Positions 33,313 through 42,744 are shown, counted from the first letter of the stretch. The stretch is DNA of 64,000 bases from an uncultured Planctomycetota bacterium (GCA_900696525.1 CAADGL010000017.1:1-64000), one strand, 5' to 3'. The notes: generated by a model not told the origin, from the sequence alone. Numbers and translations are program-made.

Positions 33313-33341
33313 GTATTACCAACCGGCCCGACGGCTGTCAA
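33313..33341 (-). promoter_or_regulatory. Near-consensus sigma-70 promoter of the prepilin-like gene
   Basis: On the minus strand TTGACA (33341-33336) and TAATAC (33318-33313) are separated by exactly 17 bases. A perfect inverted repeat TAATAC-CCC-GTATTA (33304-33318) covers the -10 and touches the ATG. Transcription would start within a few bases of the ATG, implying a leaderless mRNA, and the palindrome could be an operator. Confidence 0.7.
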
Positions 33342-33403
33342 GCGCCGCGGCGCCCGCAGGCGCCGCGGCCGCCCCCGCCCCGCCCCTTCCCGCCCCGTTG
33401 ACG

Positions 33404-33432
33404 TTGAATCACGCGGATCGTCTTGGTAGAGT
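33404..33432 (+). promoter_or_regulatory. Possible promoter of the 2012-residue chimera gene
   Basis: TTGAAT (33404-33409) and TAGAGT (33427-33432) are spaced by 17 bases, about 160 bases before the ATG at 33595. Each matches consensus at four of six positions, so this is tentative. It is divergent from the prepilin promoter. Confidence 0.3.
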
Positions 33433-33594
33433 GAGGCGCTTGGGCGTCCGATCCTGGTCCGATCATAAATCGCTTTCGGCCCGCCGTTTGCCAGTGGCCC
33501 GCCATCGGGGTGCAAACCCGCTCCCCGCCCGCGGCAGCGGTCGTGAGCCCCGGTCGGCGACCGGAATCGCCGCGGATCGGCGGAAGGGGAACGA

Positions 33595-36500
33595 ATGTTG
33601 ACGCGAGTCCGGCCCGAACGGCATCGGGCGATGGCGGTTCTTCTCGCGGCCGGCGCCGCCCTCGCGCTGGGGCCCGGCGCGGCGCCGTCGCCGGGCCAGC
33701 AGCGCGTCGAGCTGGCCATCGACTCCGGACTCGTCTCCGCCGGGCCGGCCGACCGCCGCGCCGAGCCGCGCGCCGTTTTCTCCACCGTCGTTCGGGCTCC
33801 TGACGCGCGCTGGATCCAGTTGCGCTTCGGCGAGGTCCAGCTCGGCGGGCGGACGGCGCGTGGCGACCAGGCCTACCTCGAGATCCGCTCCGCACTCGAC
33901 GGCGGAACGCAGTTGCTGCGCGCCGAGCACCTCGACCAATGGCAATACGCCTCGGCGTACTTCAACGGCGAGGCCGTCGAAGTGCGCCTCTACGCTTATC
34001 CCGGCGCCGGCGATTGCCGCGTCGTCATCGCCCAGGCGCTCGTCGGCGTCGCCGGTGGCGGCCGGGGCGACGAGGGCGAGGGCGGCATCGCGTCGATCTG
34101 CGGCCCGGCTGACGACCGCGTGCTGTCGGCCGACCCACGTATTGGACGCGGCTGGACGAATACCGGGCTGCCGCGCTGCACGACGTGGATCTTCAACGAC
34201 TGCAACCGTTGCCTGATGACGGCCGGACATTGCCGGGCCCAGCAGCTCGTGCAGGTCCACTTCAACATCCCGCTCTCCGACCCCAACGGCAACGAGAACC
34301 ACCCGCCGCCGGAGTTCCAGTACGCGATCGACCCGGCCTCGTGGAACTTCCTGAACGCGGGCCTGGGCAACGACTGGGCGCACTTCGGCTGCTTTCCGAA
34401 TCCGAACACCGGGCTGACGCCCTTCGAGGCGGCGGGCGCCTTCGTCGGCCTCACGCTGGAGCCCCCCGCGCCCACCGGCCAGCCGATCCGCGTTACCGGC
34501 TACGGCACCATCGAGCCGCCCGCGCCCCCGCCGCCGCTCACCTGGAATCGCGTGCTCTCCACCCACGTCGGGCCCTACACGTCGCTGGCCAACGGCGTCG
34601 TCGGCTACGCCGTGGACACGACCGGCGGCAACTCGGGCTCGCCGGTGCTGCTCGAGGGCAGCGGGACGGCGATCGGCATTCACACGCACGCGGCGTGCGA
34701 TGCGCAGGGCGGCCAGAACCTGGGCACGGCGCTGAGCAACAGCTTTTTTCGCGAAAGCCTAGCGACGCCCAAGGGGGTGTGCGTGCCCGAGCTGACGGTC
34801 ACGCAGCCGCGGGCCGGGCGCGTCTACTACGGCTCGGCGCCGCAGGCGATCGAGCGGCTATGGCCCGTGCCACTCGGGTTCGCGATCGTGGCGAACCGCG
34901 CCCAACTCGACCTCGAGGCCAGCGACGGCCGCTCGTACGTGTCGGCGGTGGACTTCGCCGTCGATGGGCTGACCTGCATCGACGCGACGCCGCTGGGCGA
35001 CCTGTTCCGCTGCGCGCTGGCGCCGGCGGGCGGCTATCGCGCGATCGTGGCGCGGGCGTTCAATCCGTGGGGCGACCCGGTGCGGGAGGTCAACAGCGAC
35101 GTCGCCTTCTACAAGACCGGCGACTCAAGCGAGGCCTGCTGGCTGGCGGGCACCATGATCCGCATGGCGGACCTCTCGGAGAGGCCGATCGAGAGCCTGG
35201 CGGTCGGTGACTTCGTCCAGGTCTACAGCCTGCTCAATGGCGACGTGACGCTGGCGCGCGTCACCAAGACCTACGCGCACACGCCACAGGAGATGGGCGA
35301 TCATTTCCTCGTGATCAACCAGACCTGGCGCGTCACGCCGAACCACCTGCTGTGGGCGCGGCCGGGCGGCGTGGGCGTCGGGCGCCTGATGCGCGCCGGG
35401 CAGTTGAAGGCCGGCGACCGCCTGGTCGGTCCCGGTGGCGCCAACATCAACATCGTTCAGATCCAGCAGGTGTTTCAGCAGGTCGAGACCTACAACTTCG
35501 AGATCGGCGCGACGACGCGCGTCTGCACGCCGTACTACGGCTATGTCGCCCATGGCGCCGTCGCCTACCCGCTCAAGGAGCAGCTCGTCTCGATGGTCGC
35601 GCCGCTGCTCTACGGCTACGGCCTGCTTGACCTCGGAACCCTCGGCGCCAGTGACCACCTCGCGCATGCCATCAACAACACCGGATTGGTCGCCGGTACA
35701 TCCGGCGGACGCGCCTTCCGCTGGACCTACGAGGGCGGCCTGGTCAACCTCGCCCCCGGCGCCGCCTACGCCGTCAACGCCGGAAACATCGTCGTCGGCG
35801 TGAGCAACAACCGCGCCACCGTCTGGCACCCGGTGGATGGCCAGCTCGACCTCGGCGCTGGCGCGGCTTACGGCATAAATGACGCCGGCGTCGTGGTCGG
35901 GACGAACGGCACGCAGGCGGTGAAGTGGCAGGGTGGCCAGCCGACCATTCTCGGCCCGGGCATCGCCTACGGCATCAACGCCGGCGGCGACGTCGTCGGC
36001 CAATCGAGCGGCCGCGCGACGGTCTGGCCGGCGGCGGGCGGGACCATCGACATCGGGCCGGGGTCCGCATTCGCGACCAACGACGCGGGGCAGGTCGTCG
36101 GGCAGGTCTCCGGACAGGCCTTCGTCTGGCAGGGCGGCAACACCACGCTCATCACCGCCGGGGCGGCGCGCGACATCAACGCCTCGGGCCTGGTCGTCGG
36201 CGAGACCGCCGGGCAGGCGTTTGTGTGGGAGCCGGCCGGCGGGCTGCGGCTTGTCAGCGCCGGTGTGTGGCCGTGGTCGCAGTGGACGCCGGCGGCGGCG
36301 CGCGCGATCAACGACACCGGGTACATCGTCGGCAACGGCACGCTGGCGGGTGTGCCGCGCGCGTTTCAGGCCGTGCCGACCGGGCTGGCCTTCGACGTCA
36401 ACGGCAACGGCGTGCCGGACCTTTGCGAGGTCGGCGGCAGCGACTGCAACAACAACGGCATTCCGGATGAGCAGGACATCGCCCAGGGCTTCAGCCAGGA

Positions 36501-39500
36501 CTGCAACGGCAACCTCATTCCCGACGAGTGCGACATCGCCTACGGCATCAGCGGAGACTGCAACAGCAACGGCATCCCCGACGATTGCGACATCGCCCAG
36601 GGCCTGGAGAGCGACTGCAACGGTAACGGTGTGCCCGATCAGTGCGACGTGGACCAGGGACTCGGGGCCGACTGCAACAACAACGGTCTGCTGGACGAAT
36701 GCGACATCAAGAACGGCCTGGAGCAGGACTGCAACGCCAACAGCGTGCCCGATTCCTGCGACCTGGCCGCCGGCACCAGCAAGGACTGCAACGGCAACGG
36801 CGTACCCGACGAGTGCGACATCGACGGGGGATTTGCGCAGGACTGCAACGGCAACGGCATCCCCGATTCCTGCGACCTGGCCGCCGGCACCAGCAAGGAC
36901 TGCAACGGCAACGGCATCCCCGACGAGTGCGACATCGCCGGTGGATTTGCGCAGGACTGCAACGCCAACGGCGTGCCCGATTCCTGCGACCTGGCCGCCG
37001 GCGCCAGCCAGGACTGCAACGGCAACGGCATCCCCGACGAATGCGACATCGCCGGTGGATTTGCGCAGGACTGCAACGGCAACGGCGTTCCCGATTCCTG
37101 CGACCTGGCCAACGGCACCAGCACCGATTGCAACACCAACGGCGTTCCCGACGAGTGCGATCTGCTCGGCGGCCAGGGCGCCGACTGCAACAACAACGGC
37201 ATCCTCGACGAGTGCGACATCCTGAACGGCACCGCGCAGGACTGCAACGCCAACGGCGTGCCGGACTCGTGCGACATCGCCGACGGCACCGCCCAGGACT
37301 GCAACACCAACGGCGTGCCGGACTCATGCGACATCGCCAACGGCACCGCGCAGGATTGCAACGGCAACGGCGTGCCCGACTCGTGCGACATCGCCAACGG
37401 CACCGCGCAGGACTGCAACACCAACGGCATTCCCGACTCGTGCGACATCGCCAACGGCACGGCGCAGGACTGCAACGGCAACAACGTGCCCGACTCGTGC
37501 GACATCGCCAACGGCACCGCCCAGGACTGCAACGGCAACAACGTGCCGGACTCGTGCGACATCGCCAACGGCACGGCCCAGGACTGCAACGGCAACAACG
37601 TGCCCGACTCGTGCGACATCGCCAACGGCACGGCCCAGGACTGCAACGCCAACGGCGTGCCCGACTCGTGCGACATCGCCAACGGCACCGCCCAGGATTG
37701 CAACGCCAACGGCGTGCCCGACTCGTGCGACATCGCGAGCGGCTCGAGCACCGACCTGAACAACGACGGGGTCCCCGACGATTGCCAGGACTGCAACGGC
37801 AACGCGATTCCGGACGACATGGACATCGCCAACGGCACCAGCCAGGACGTCGACGGCAACGGCCTGCCGGATGAATGCCAGTTGCCGGACGCCCCCTCGA
37901 ATCCGCTGCCGCCAGACGGCGCTACGAACGTCGGCCTCGATCCCGTCCTCTCGGTTCTGGTGACAAGCGACTACGACGGGCCCGTCGACGTGCGGATCTA
38001 CGGCATCGGCTCCGAGCTCACGCACGCCGTGGACACCGAAAGCCAGTGGCAGCAGGGCGTCTTCGACGCCACCGTCACCGACGGCGCCGGCCGGCTCCTC
38101 CTGGGCGAGAACGTCTTCGAGTACGGCGACGGCAGCGACGGCGATCTGGTCGTCTCCCTCGGCACCTTCAACCTCCCGGCCGGAAAGCAGTACCAGAACG
38201 TCACCGTGCTGCCCGACGGCGTGCTGAACACCCAGGGCCACACGCTGCGCGTCAAGGGACTCCTGCTGAACTATGGCACCATCGCCGACCTGGCCAGCGG
38301 TGGCGCCGGCGGCGCGGGATACCTCGGCGGCCGCGGCCAGGACCCGAAGCAGAATGACAACCCGCCGGGGCCGCTCACGGCCCAGCCAGGCGCCTGCGGC
38401 GACGCCGGCCTGCCCGGCGCCCCCGGCGCCGGCCACGGCGGCGCCGCGGGCGGCAGCGGCGGCGGCGGCGGCGGCGCTCAACGCAACATCGGAACCAGCG
38501 ACGCCGACGGCGGCTGGAACCACCTCGGCCCGGCTGAGCGGCGCGGCAGCGGCGGCGCCGGGGGCCGCGGCGGCGGCGTCGTCCGCATCTTTGCATTCAG
38601 CGTTCAGCACTACGGCTCGATCAACGCCAACGGCGCCAACGGACAGGATGGCCAGCGCGGCGGCGACGGGCAGTACTTCGCCGGCGGCGGCATCGACCTC
38701 GCCGGCGGCGGCGGCGGCGGCGGCGCGGGCGGCAACGGCGGCGGCGGCGGGCTCGTCGAGCTGCGCTACGCCCAGCTCGTCCAGAACACCGGGCTCATCG
38801 AGGCCAAGGGCGGCGCCGGCGGCGCCGGCGGACAGGGCGGCATTGGCAGAAACGTCATCACCGGCGTCGCCGACGGCGCTTTCTTCCAAGGCGCCGCCGG
38901 CGCCTGCGGCGGGGGCAACGGCGGTCGCGGCGAGTATCGCGGCGGCTTCGCCAGCACGCCCGGAACGGCCGGCGCGCCCGGCCAGCAAGGGCAGAACGGC
39001 TCGGTGTCCGTCCAGCAACTGATTCCGGGCTATTCGTCGATCGGCCGGTACTACTCCGCCTGGCTGTGCACGGGTGAGGGCGCCAACTGGGTCGCCGGGC
39101 AGGTTGTGGCCAGCACGCCTCCAGCGACGAGCGTGGCCATCGCGTACAGCGCCGACGGCCAGACCTGGTACAACGACATCCAGGCCGTGCCGATGTCATC
39201 CTGCTTGCGCTTCCGCCTCACGCTGACGACCAGCAATCCGCAGGCGACGCCGACGGTCGACCGCGTCGTCATCACCTACAAGCCGCACCTGCTGCTGGCG
39301 TCGCACGCCGACGTGCCCAGCGGCACGCGCGCTTCGGCGGCCTGGGCCGGCCTCCTGCCCGATCGCCCCTACTGCTGGTACGCCGTCGCCGATGACGTCG
39401 GCGGCAGCGCCGCGTCTGCGGTGTGGTGCTTCGAAACGGGCGACGGCAGCGCCTGTCCCGGCGACCTGAATCACGACGGGCTGCGCAACCAGAGCGATCT

Positions 39501-39633
39501 CGGCATCCTGCTGGCCGATTACGGCTGCAACGCCGGCCCGGGAGCCTGTCCGGGCGACATCGATGGCGACGGCCGCACCGACCAGTCCGACCTCGGCGTG
39601 CTGCTCGCGCTCCACGGCGTGAGCTGTCCGTGA
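33595..39633 (+). CDS. Giant secreted chimera: trypsin-like protease, Hint domain, HAF-type repeats, calcium-loop repeats, dockerin
   Basis: 2012 residues with a signal peptide (about 1-37). Domains in order: beta-rich region (40-180); trypsin-like protease with His212 (MTAGHC), Asp260 (GNDWAHF) and Ser347 (GGNSGSP); linker (370-510); Hint domain (515-660) starting at Cys515 (CWLAGTMI) with TPNH at 581-584, but ending AHGAVAYP without the usual His-Asn; HAF-type repeats (about 680-925; INDAGVVVGTNG-like); an array of 23 exact 19-residue units DCNGNGVPDSCDIANGTAQ (950-1386) with degenerate flanks; an Ig-like or adhesive region; a Gly-rich region (about 1560-1800); and a C-terminal GC-type dockerin pair. 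The Asp/Asn-rich units resemble calcium-binding thrombospondin type 3 loops. AGGGGAA supports the ATG. The role is unknown; a surface or secreted adhesive protease is likely. Confidence 0.88.
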   Translation: MLTRVRPERHRAMAVLLAAGAALALGPGAAPSPGQQRVELAIDSGLVSAGPADRRAEPRAVFSTVVRAPDARWIQLRFGEVQLGGRTARGDQAYLEIRSALDGGTQLLRAEHLDQWQYASAYFNGEAVEVRLYAYPGAGDCRVVIAQALVGVAGGGRGDEGEGGIASICGPADDRVLSADPRIGRGWTNTGLPRCTTWIFNDCNRCLMTAGHCRAQQLVQVHFNIPLSDPNGNENHPPPEFQYAIDPASWNFLNAGLGNDWAHFGCFPNPNTGLTPFEAAGAFVGLTLEPPAPTGQPIRVTGYGTIEPPAPPPPLTWNRVLSTHVGPYTSLANGVVGYAVDTTGGNSGSPVLLEGSGTAIGIHTHAACDAQGGQNLGTALSNSFFRESLATPKGVCVPELTVTQPRAGRVYYGSAPQAIERLWPVPLGFAIVANRAQLDLEASDGRSYVSAVDFAVDGLTCIDATPLGDLFRCALAPAGGYRAIVARAFNPWGDPVREVNSDVAFYKTGDSSEACWLAGTMIRMADLSERPIESLAVGDFVQVYSLLNGDVTLARVTKTYAHTPQEMGDHFLVINQTWRVTPNHLLWARPGGVGVGRLMRAGQLKAGDRLVGPGGANINIVQIQQVFQQVETYNFEIGATTRVCTPYYGYVAHGAVAYPLKEQLVSMVAPLLYGYGLLDLGTLGASDHLAHAINNTGLVAGTSGGRAFRWTYEGGLVNLAPGAAYAVNAGNIVVGVSNNRATVWHPVDGQLDLGAGAAYGINDAGVVVGTNGTQAVKWQGGQPTILGPGIAYGINAGGDVVGQSSGRATVWPAAGGTIDIGPGSAFATNDAGQVVGQVSGQAFVWQGGNTTLITAGAARDINASGLVVGETAGQAFVWEPAGGLRLVSAGVWPWSQWTPAAARAINDTGYIVGNGTLAGVPRAFQAVPTGLAFDVNGNGVPDLCEVGGSDCNNNGIPDEQDIAQGFSQDCNGNLIPDECDIAYGISGDCNSNGIPDDCDIAQGLESDCNGNGVPDQCDVDQGLGADCNNNGLLDECDIKNGLEQDCNANSVPDSCDLAAGTSKDCNGNGVPDECDIDGGFAQDCNGNGIPDSCDLAAGTSKDCNGNGIPDECDIAGGFAQDCNANGVPDSCDLAAGASQDCNGNGIPDECDIAGGFAQDCNGNGVPDSCDLANGTSTDCNTNGVPDECDLLGGQGADCNNNGILDECDILNGTAQDCNANGVPDSCDIADGTAQDCNTNGVPDSCDIANGTAQDCNGNGVPDSCDIANGTAQDCNTNGIPDSCDIANGTAQDCNGNNVPDSCDIANGTAQDCNGNNVPDSCDIANGTAQDCNGNNVPDSCDIANGTAQDCNANGVPDSCDIANGTAQDCNANGVPDSCDIASGSSTDLNNDGVPDDCQDCNGNAIPDDMDIANGTSQDVDGNGLPDECQLPDAPSNPLPPDGATNVGLDPVLSVLVTSDYDGPVDVRIYGIGSELTHAVDTESQWQQGVFDATVTDGAGRLLLGENVFEYGDGSDGDLVVSLGTFNLPAGKQYQNVTVLPDGVLNTQGHTLRVKGLLLNYGTIADLASGGAGGAGYLGGRGQDPKQNDNPPGPLTAQPGACGDAGLPGAPGAGHGGAAGGSGGGGGGAQRNIGTSDADGGWNHLGPAERRGSGGAGGRGGGVVRIFAFSVQHYGSINANGANGQDGQRGGDGQYFAGGGIDLAGGGGGGGAGGNGGGGGLVELRYAQLVQNTGLIEAKGGAGGAGGQGGIGRNVITGVADGAFFQGAAGACGGGNGGRGEYRGGFASTPGTAGAPGQQGQNGSVSVQQLIPGYSSIGRYYSAWLCTGEGANWVAGQVVASTPPATSVAIAYSADGQTWYNDIQAVPMSSCLRFRLTLTTSNPQATPTVDRVVITYKPHLLLASHADVPSGTRASAAWAGLLPDRPYCWYAVADDVGGSAASAVWCFETGDGSACPGDLNHDGLRNQSDLGILLADYGCNAGPGACPGDIDGDGRTDQSDLGVLLALHGVSCP
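36442..37752 (+). repeat. 57-bp coding tandem array, 23 exact-length units
   Basis: Each unit encodes 19 residues of the form D-C-N-x-N-x-(I/V)-P-D-x-C-D, then seven more. All 23 units have exactly 57 bases with no indel. One degenerate unit precedes and about three follow (to about 37890). Units at 36727-37068 alternate between two types, a 114-bp higher-order period; units from 37240 onward are nearly uniform, ending ANGTAQ. Confidence 0.95.
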
Positions 39634-39636
39634 TTC

Positions 39637-41049
39637 TCAGCCGGTGCTGCGCCGCAGCATCGGCTGCGAGCGCCCGTAGGTGAGGCTGCGCCAGAGCCAC
39701 TCCATCGGACCGAAGCGGAAGACGCGCAGCCACAGCACGCTGAGCGGCACCTGGCACACAAAGATCGCGACGGTCAGCGCCAGGCACGCCGCCGGACCCC
39801 AGTATCCGAACTGGCCCAGGCCGAGCTGGAACGAGCCGAAGTCGTAGCGATAGAAGATGAACGTGCAGACCAGCGACTGGAGCAGGTAGTTGCTCAGCGC
39901 CATGCGGCCCACGTAGCTGAGCGGATTGAGCCAGTGCCGCCAGCGCGGCTGCTGCGCCAGCAGCACGATCGCCGATGCGTACCCGAACGACAGCACCGGG
40001 CCGCCGATCGTCCCCAGCACCGACTGAGCCATCAGCAGCCCGGGCCGCGTGTAGTCCGTGTGGGGCGTCAGCCACGCCATCAGCCCGTTCGCCGCCAGGC
40101 CGACCGGCAGGAAAACGGTCAGTCCCATGCCGAATACCCCGCGGTATCGCCGCAGGTCTTCAAACAGCCCGATTCGCCCGGCGTAGATTCCGAGCAGAAA
40201 CAGCGCCAGGATCTGCGGTGCGATCGTGACCAGGAAGAACCACACGAACGCCACGTCGGTCGCACGCTGCCGCATGATCGCGCCGAAACTCCCGCCGCGA
40301 TAGGCCGCCAGCGACCGCTCCGTCATCCGCTTGAACTCGCCGCTGTCGTCCCATGCGAGCCCTTGCCGCGCCGGACGCGTCGCCGGAGCCGATGCGGGCG
40401 CCGAAAGCGTCACCACCGCCTCCCCGCTTACGGGTGACGGCGCGTCGAGCGCCTGCACGAACCAGAGCAACGCCGCGCCCGCGAGGGTCATCATCATCGG
40501 CACAGCCGCGAGCGCCCCGGCGACCACCAGCAGCCAGCGGTTCGGCAGCAGCCGCAGCACCAGCAGAAGGAACCCCAGCACGGCGTAGCAAGTGAGGATG
40601 TCGCCGGCCCAGATGAAGAACGCGTGCGCCAGGCCGATCACCAGCAGCACAAGCAGCCGGCGCACGAACCGCCCCGCGAACCCGTCGCCCCGTTGGACAC
40701 TGCGGCGGTCCTGGATGAACATTCCCAGGCCGAACAGGAACGAGAACAGCACGTAGAACTTGCTCTGCCCCAGCGCCAGCACGCCGTAATGCGCCGCCAG
40801 GTCGAGCGCCCCGGTCCAGATCGGTCGCGGGTCGAGGAGCTGCGTGAGCGGCGTGCTGAAGAACGCCATGTTCACCGACAGGATGCCCAGCAGCGCCACG
40901 CCGCGCAGCACGTCGACCACGGCGATGCGCTCGCCCTCGCCGATCGGCGCGGCGGACGGCGGCGCCGGAGACTGCGGCTCGCTCGCGGCCGGCGATGCGG
41001 CCGGTACGCCGTGCGGCGGCGCTGCGTCGGGCGGCGACGGATCGTGCAT
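39637..41049 (-). CDS. DUF418-family membrane protein
   Basis: 470 residues. A Pro/Ala-rich cytoplasmic N-terminus (about 1-38) is followed by about ten hydrophobic segments. IAVVDVLRGVALLGILSVNM is the family signature, and KFYVLFSFLFGLGMFIQDRR and the C-terminal LNPLSYVGRMALSNYLLQS match the DUF418 pattern. Members are predicted transporters or acyltransferase-like membrane proteins of unknown substrate. The ATG at 41049 is taken as start, without a clear Shine-Dalgarno. Its stop lies 3 bases from the stop of the convergent chimera gene. Confidence 0.88.
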   Translation of the reverse strand: MHDPSPPDAAPPHGVPAASPAASEPQSPAPPSAAPIGEGERIAVVDVLRGVALLGILSVNMAFFSTPLTQLLDPRPIWTGALDLAAHYGVLALGQSKFYVLFSFLFGLGMFIQDRRSVQRGDGFAGRFVRRLLVLLVIGLAHAFFIWAGDILTCYAVLGFLLLVLRLLPNRWLLVVAGALAAVPMMMTLAGAALLWFVQALDAPSPVSGEAVVTLSAPASAPATRPARQGLAWDDSGEFKRMTERSLAAYRGGSFGAIMRQRATDVAFVWFFLVTIAPQILALFLLGIYAGRIGLFEDLRRYRGVFGMGLTVFLPVGLAANGLMAWLTPHTDYTRPGLLMAQSVLGTIGGPVLSFGYASAIVLLAQQPRWRHWLNPLSYVGRMALSNYLLQSLVCTFIFYRYDFGSFQLGLGQFGYWGPAACLALTVAIFVCQVPLSVLWLRVFRFGPMEWLWRSLTYGRSQPMLRRSTG

Positions 41050-41178
41050 GCGGGGATTGTGCGGGCGGACGGCGGTGGCGCACAAGCCCCGCCGGGCGCG
41101 CCGGCGCAACGCGCCCAAGCGGCGGACCACAAACTCTTCCCATGGGCCGAACTTCTCCAGTCCGCCCCGGGGCGCAAT

Positions 41179-42378
41179 TCACCACCACCGGCGCTTCGGC
41201 TTGCCGCTCGACGCCTCCAGTTGCCCGCCACGCTCCTGCCGGATGCGCTCCAGCAGATCCGTGTCGCTCGCCTTCCCGCCCGTCAGCCGCCGCAGGACGC
41301 GCAGCCGCGCCAGCACTTCCGGCGACAGCGCCGATTCGTCGACCGCGCCCGCGTCGCCGTGCCCGCCCTGCGGAGCCGGGGGGCGCTGCGCCGCCGCGCC
41401 GGACGCCGTGGCGTCGGCGTCCGGCTGCACGGTGCGCGAATCGAGTGCGGAAGCATCGGCTTCGGTGGCCGCAAGCAGCTCCTCCAGCGCCGATTCGGGC
41501 GTCGCATGCGGCGCCGCCCCTTCGGCGGCGGGCGCAGTGACCGGTGTAGGCGCGGCGGCGGCCAAGCCGCCGGATTCGAACGGCTCATCCGCTGCGTTCG
41601 CGACGGCGTGCGACGCCGCGCCCGCGGGCGGCAAGGCGACGAGTGGATCCAGTGCACTGCCCGGCACACTGTTGAAGTCGGGCATTTTGGGCCCGGCGGC
41701 GCCCAGGCTGGCGGCCATTTCGGAGAAAGCGCGCTGGAAGCGGGCGACCGCTTCGTGGCGCTTGGTGAGCAGGGCCTGCGCGATCTCGATGTCCCTCAGG
41801 CGCTGCTCGACCTGGGCCTCGCGCGCCGCGACGCTCTGGGCCGCGGCATCGAGCGCGGCCCGCTCAGCCTCGACCGCCGCGCGCTCAGCCTCGATCGCCC
41901 GCCGCTGCTCCTGCTCTTCCTGCTCGCGGCGAGTTAGCTCCGCCGCGCGCTGCTCCAGCTCTGCCAGGCGCGCCTCGCGCGCCTGGACCTCGGCCAGCGC
42001 CTGCGCTGCGGCGCCGCGGGCCTGCTCGATCTGCGCCTGCTGCTCGGCGACGGCCGCCGCGGCGGCGGCGAGCTCTGCTTCGCGGGCCGTGAGCTGGCCG
42101 CGCTGCTCGTCGAGGGTGGCGATCAGTTGCTGAGCCTGTTCCGTCTGTGATTGAGCTTCGGAGCTGCGACGGGCCAGGTCCTGCTCGGCCTGTTCGAGCT
42201 GCGCCTGGCGCTGCTGCAACTGCTGCCAGGCGGCGCGCAGCGCCCCTTGCAGCTCCTCAAGCTGCATGAACGCCGTCGTCAGCCCATCGGACACGCCCGT
42301 TAGCGTGGCTCCGATCTGCTCGAACGACGTGATCCCGCCGCTCGGGTCGGCGTGGGCCGCGTTCGGTTCGGCGGACAT
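41179..42378 (-). CDS. Coiled-coil protein of unknown function
   Basis: 399 residues. A short N-terminal region (FEQIGATLTGVSDGLTTAF) leads into a long Gln/Glu/Ala-rich coiled coil (about 35-215) with clear heptads. An Ala/Pro-rich, low-complexity stretch follows (about 245-345), then a basic C-terminal segment with LARLRVLRRLTGGKASDTDL and KPKRRWW at the end. There is no signal peptide, so it is probably cytoplasmic. I do not recognise a family. The ATG at 42378 has an AGGGGG tract about 11 bases upstream; a GTG ten codons earlier is possible. The strand continues with the DUF418 gene 129 bases downstream. Confidence 0.7.
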   Translation of the reverse strand: MSAEPNAAHADPSGGITSFEQIGATLTGVSDGLTTAFMQLEELQGALRAAWQQLQQRQAQLEQAEQDLARRSSEAQSQTEQAQQLIATLDEQRGQLTAREAELAAAAAAVAEQQAQIEQARGAAAQALAEVQAREARLAELEQRAAELTRREQEEQEQRRAIEAERAAVEAERAALDAAAQSVAAREAQVEQRLRDIEIAQALLTKRHEAVARFQRAFSEMAASLGAAGPKMPDFNSVPGSALDPLVALPPAGAASHAVANAADEPFESGGLAAAAPTPVTAPAAEGAAPHATPESALEELLAATEADASALDSRTVQPDADATASGAAAQRPPAPQGGHGDAGAVDESALSPEVLARLRVLRRLTGGKASDTDLLERIRQERGGQLEASSGKPKRRWW

Positions 42379-42683
42379 GGCCGATCGTTCCCCCTCGGCT
42401 GGCAGCACCCGCCGGCGGGCTCGATGCCCGCCGTACGTGAGCGGTCGTGGCCCGCGCAGGCCCGAACGCGCTCATCATCGGCTCCGATCGCACCGGACCG
42501 ATAAGCGACTGGCGTGTCCGACGGCACCGCGCGCGCTCCTTCCTGAACTATCCTCTATTGATGGATTCGTTCGCCGATGCTGCCAAGGAGACTGGCGCAG
42601 TTTCGCGCCGCGGCGAAGCGATTACGGCGGGGAGCGAGCCGCGGGTGCCACCCAGGGGCCTTATCGGCCGGCGTCCGAACGAC

Positions 42684-42710
42684 CCGAGCCGCGTCCCGTA
42701 AGAGGCATTG
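42684..42710 (-). repeat. REP-like repeat, copy 1 (reverse)
   Basis: Read on the minus strand it contains CTTACGGGACGCGGCTCGG, close to the family core CTTACGGGCGCGGCCCGG. Confidence 0.65.
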
Positions 42711-42715
42711 GATGG

Positions 42716-42744
42716 TCCGTGCCGCGCCCGTAAGCGGCTGTTGC
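42716..42744 (-). repeat. REP-like repeat, copy 2 (reverse)
   Basis: The minus strand begins GCAAC and ends TTACGGGCGCGGCACGG, with one mismatch to the core in the latter block. Confidence 0.7.

Noticed and set aside
36442..37752. Regularly spaced repeats that could suggest a CRISPR array
   Set aside because: The units are contiguous 57-bp coding repeats without unique spacers and translate to a uniform calcium-loop motif inside a large gene.
37324..39018. Long minus-strand frame under the Gly-rich and repeat part of the chimera
   Set aside because: It is Ala/Val/Gly-rich, repetitive only because the plus-strand array is repetitive, and has no signal peptide, start signal or domain.
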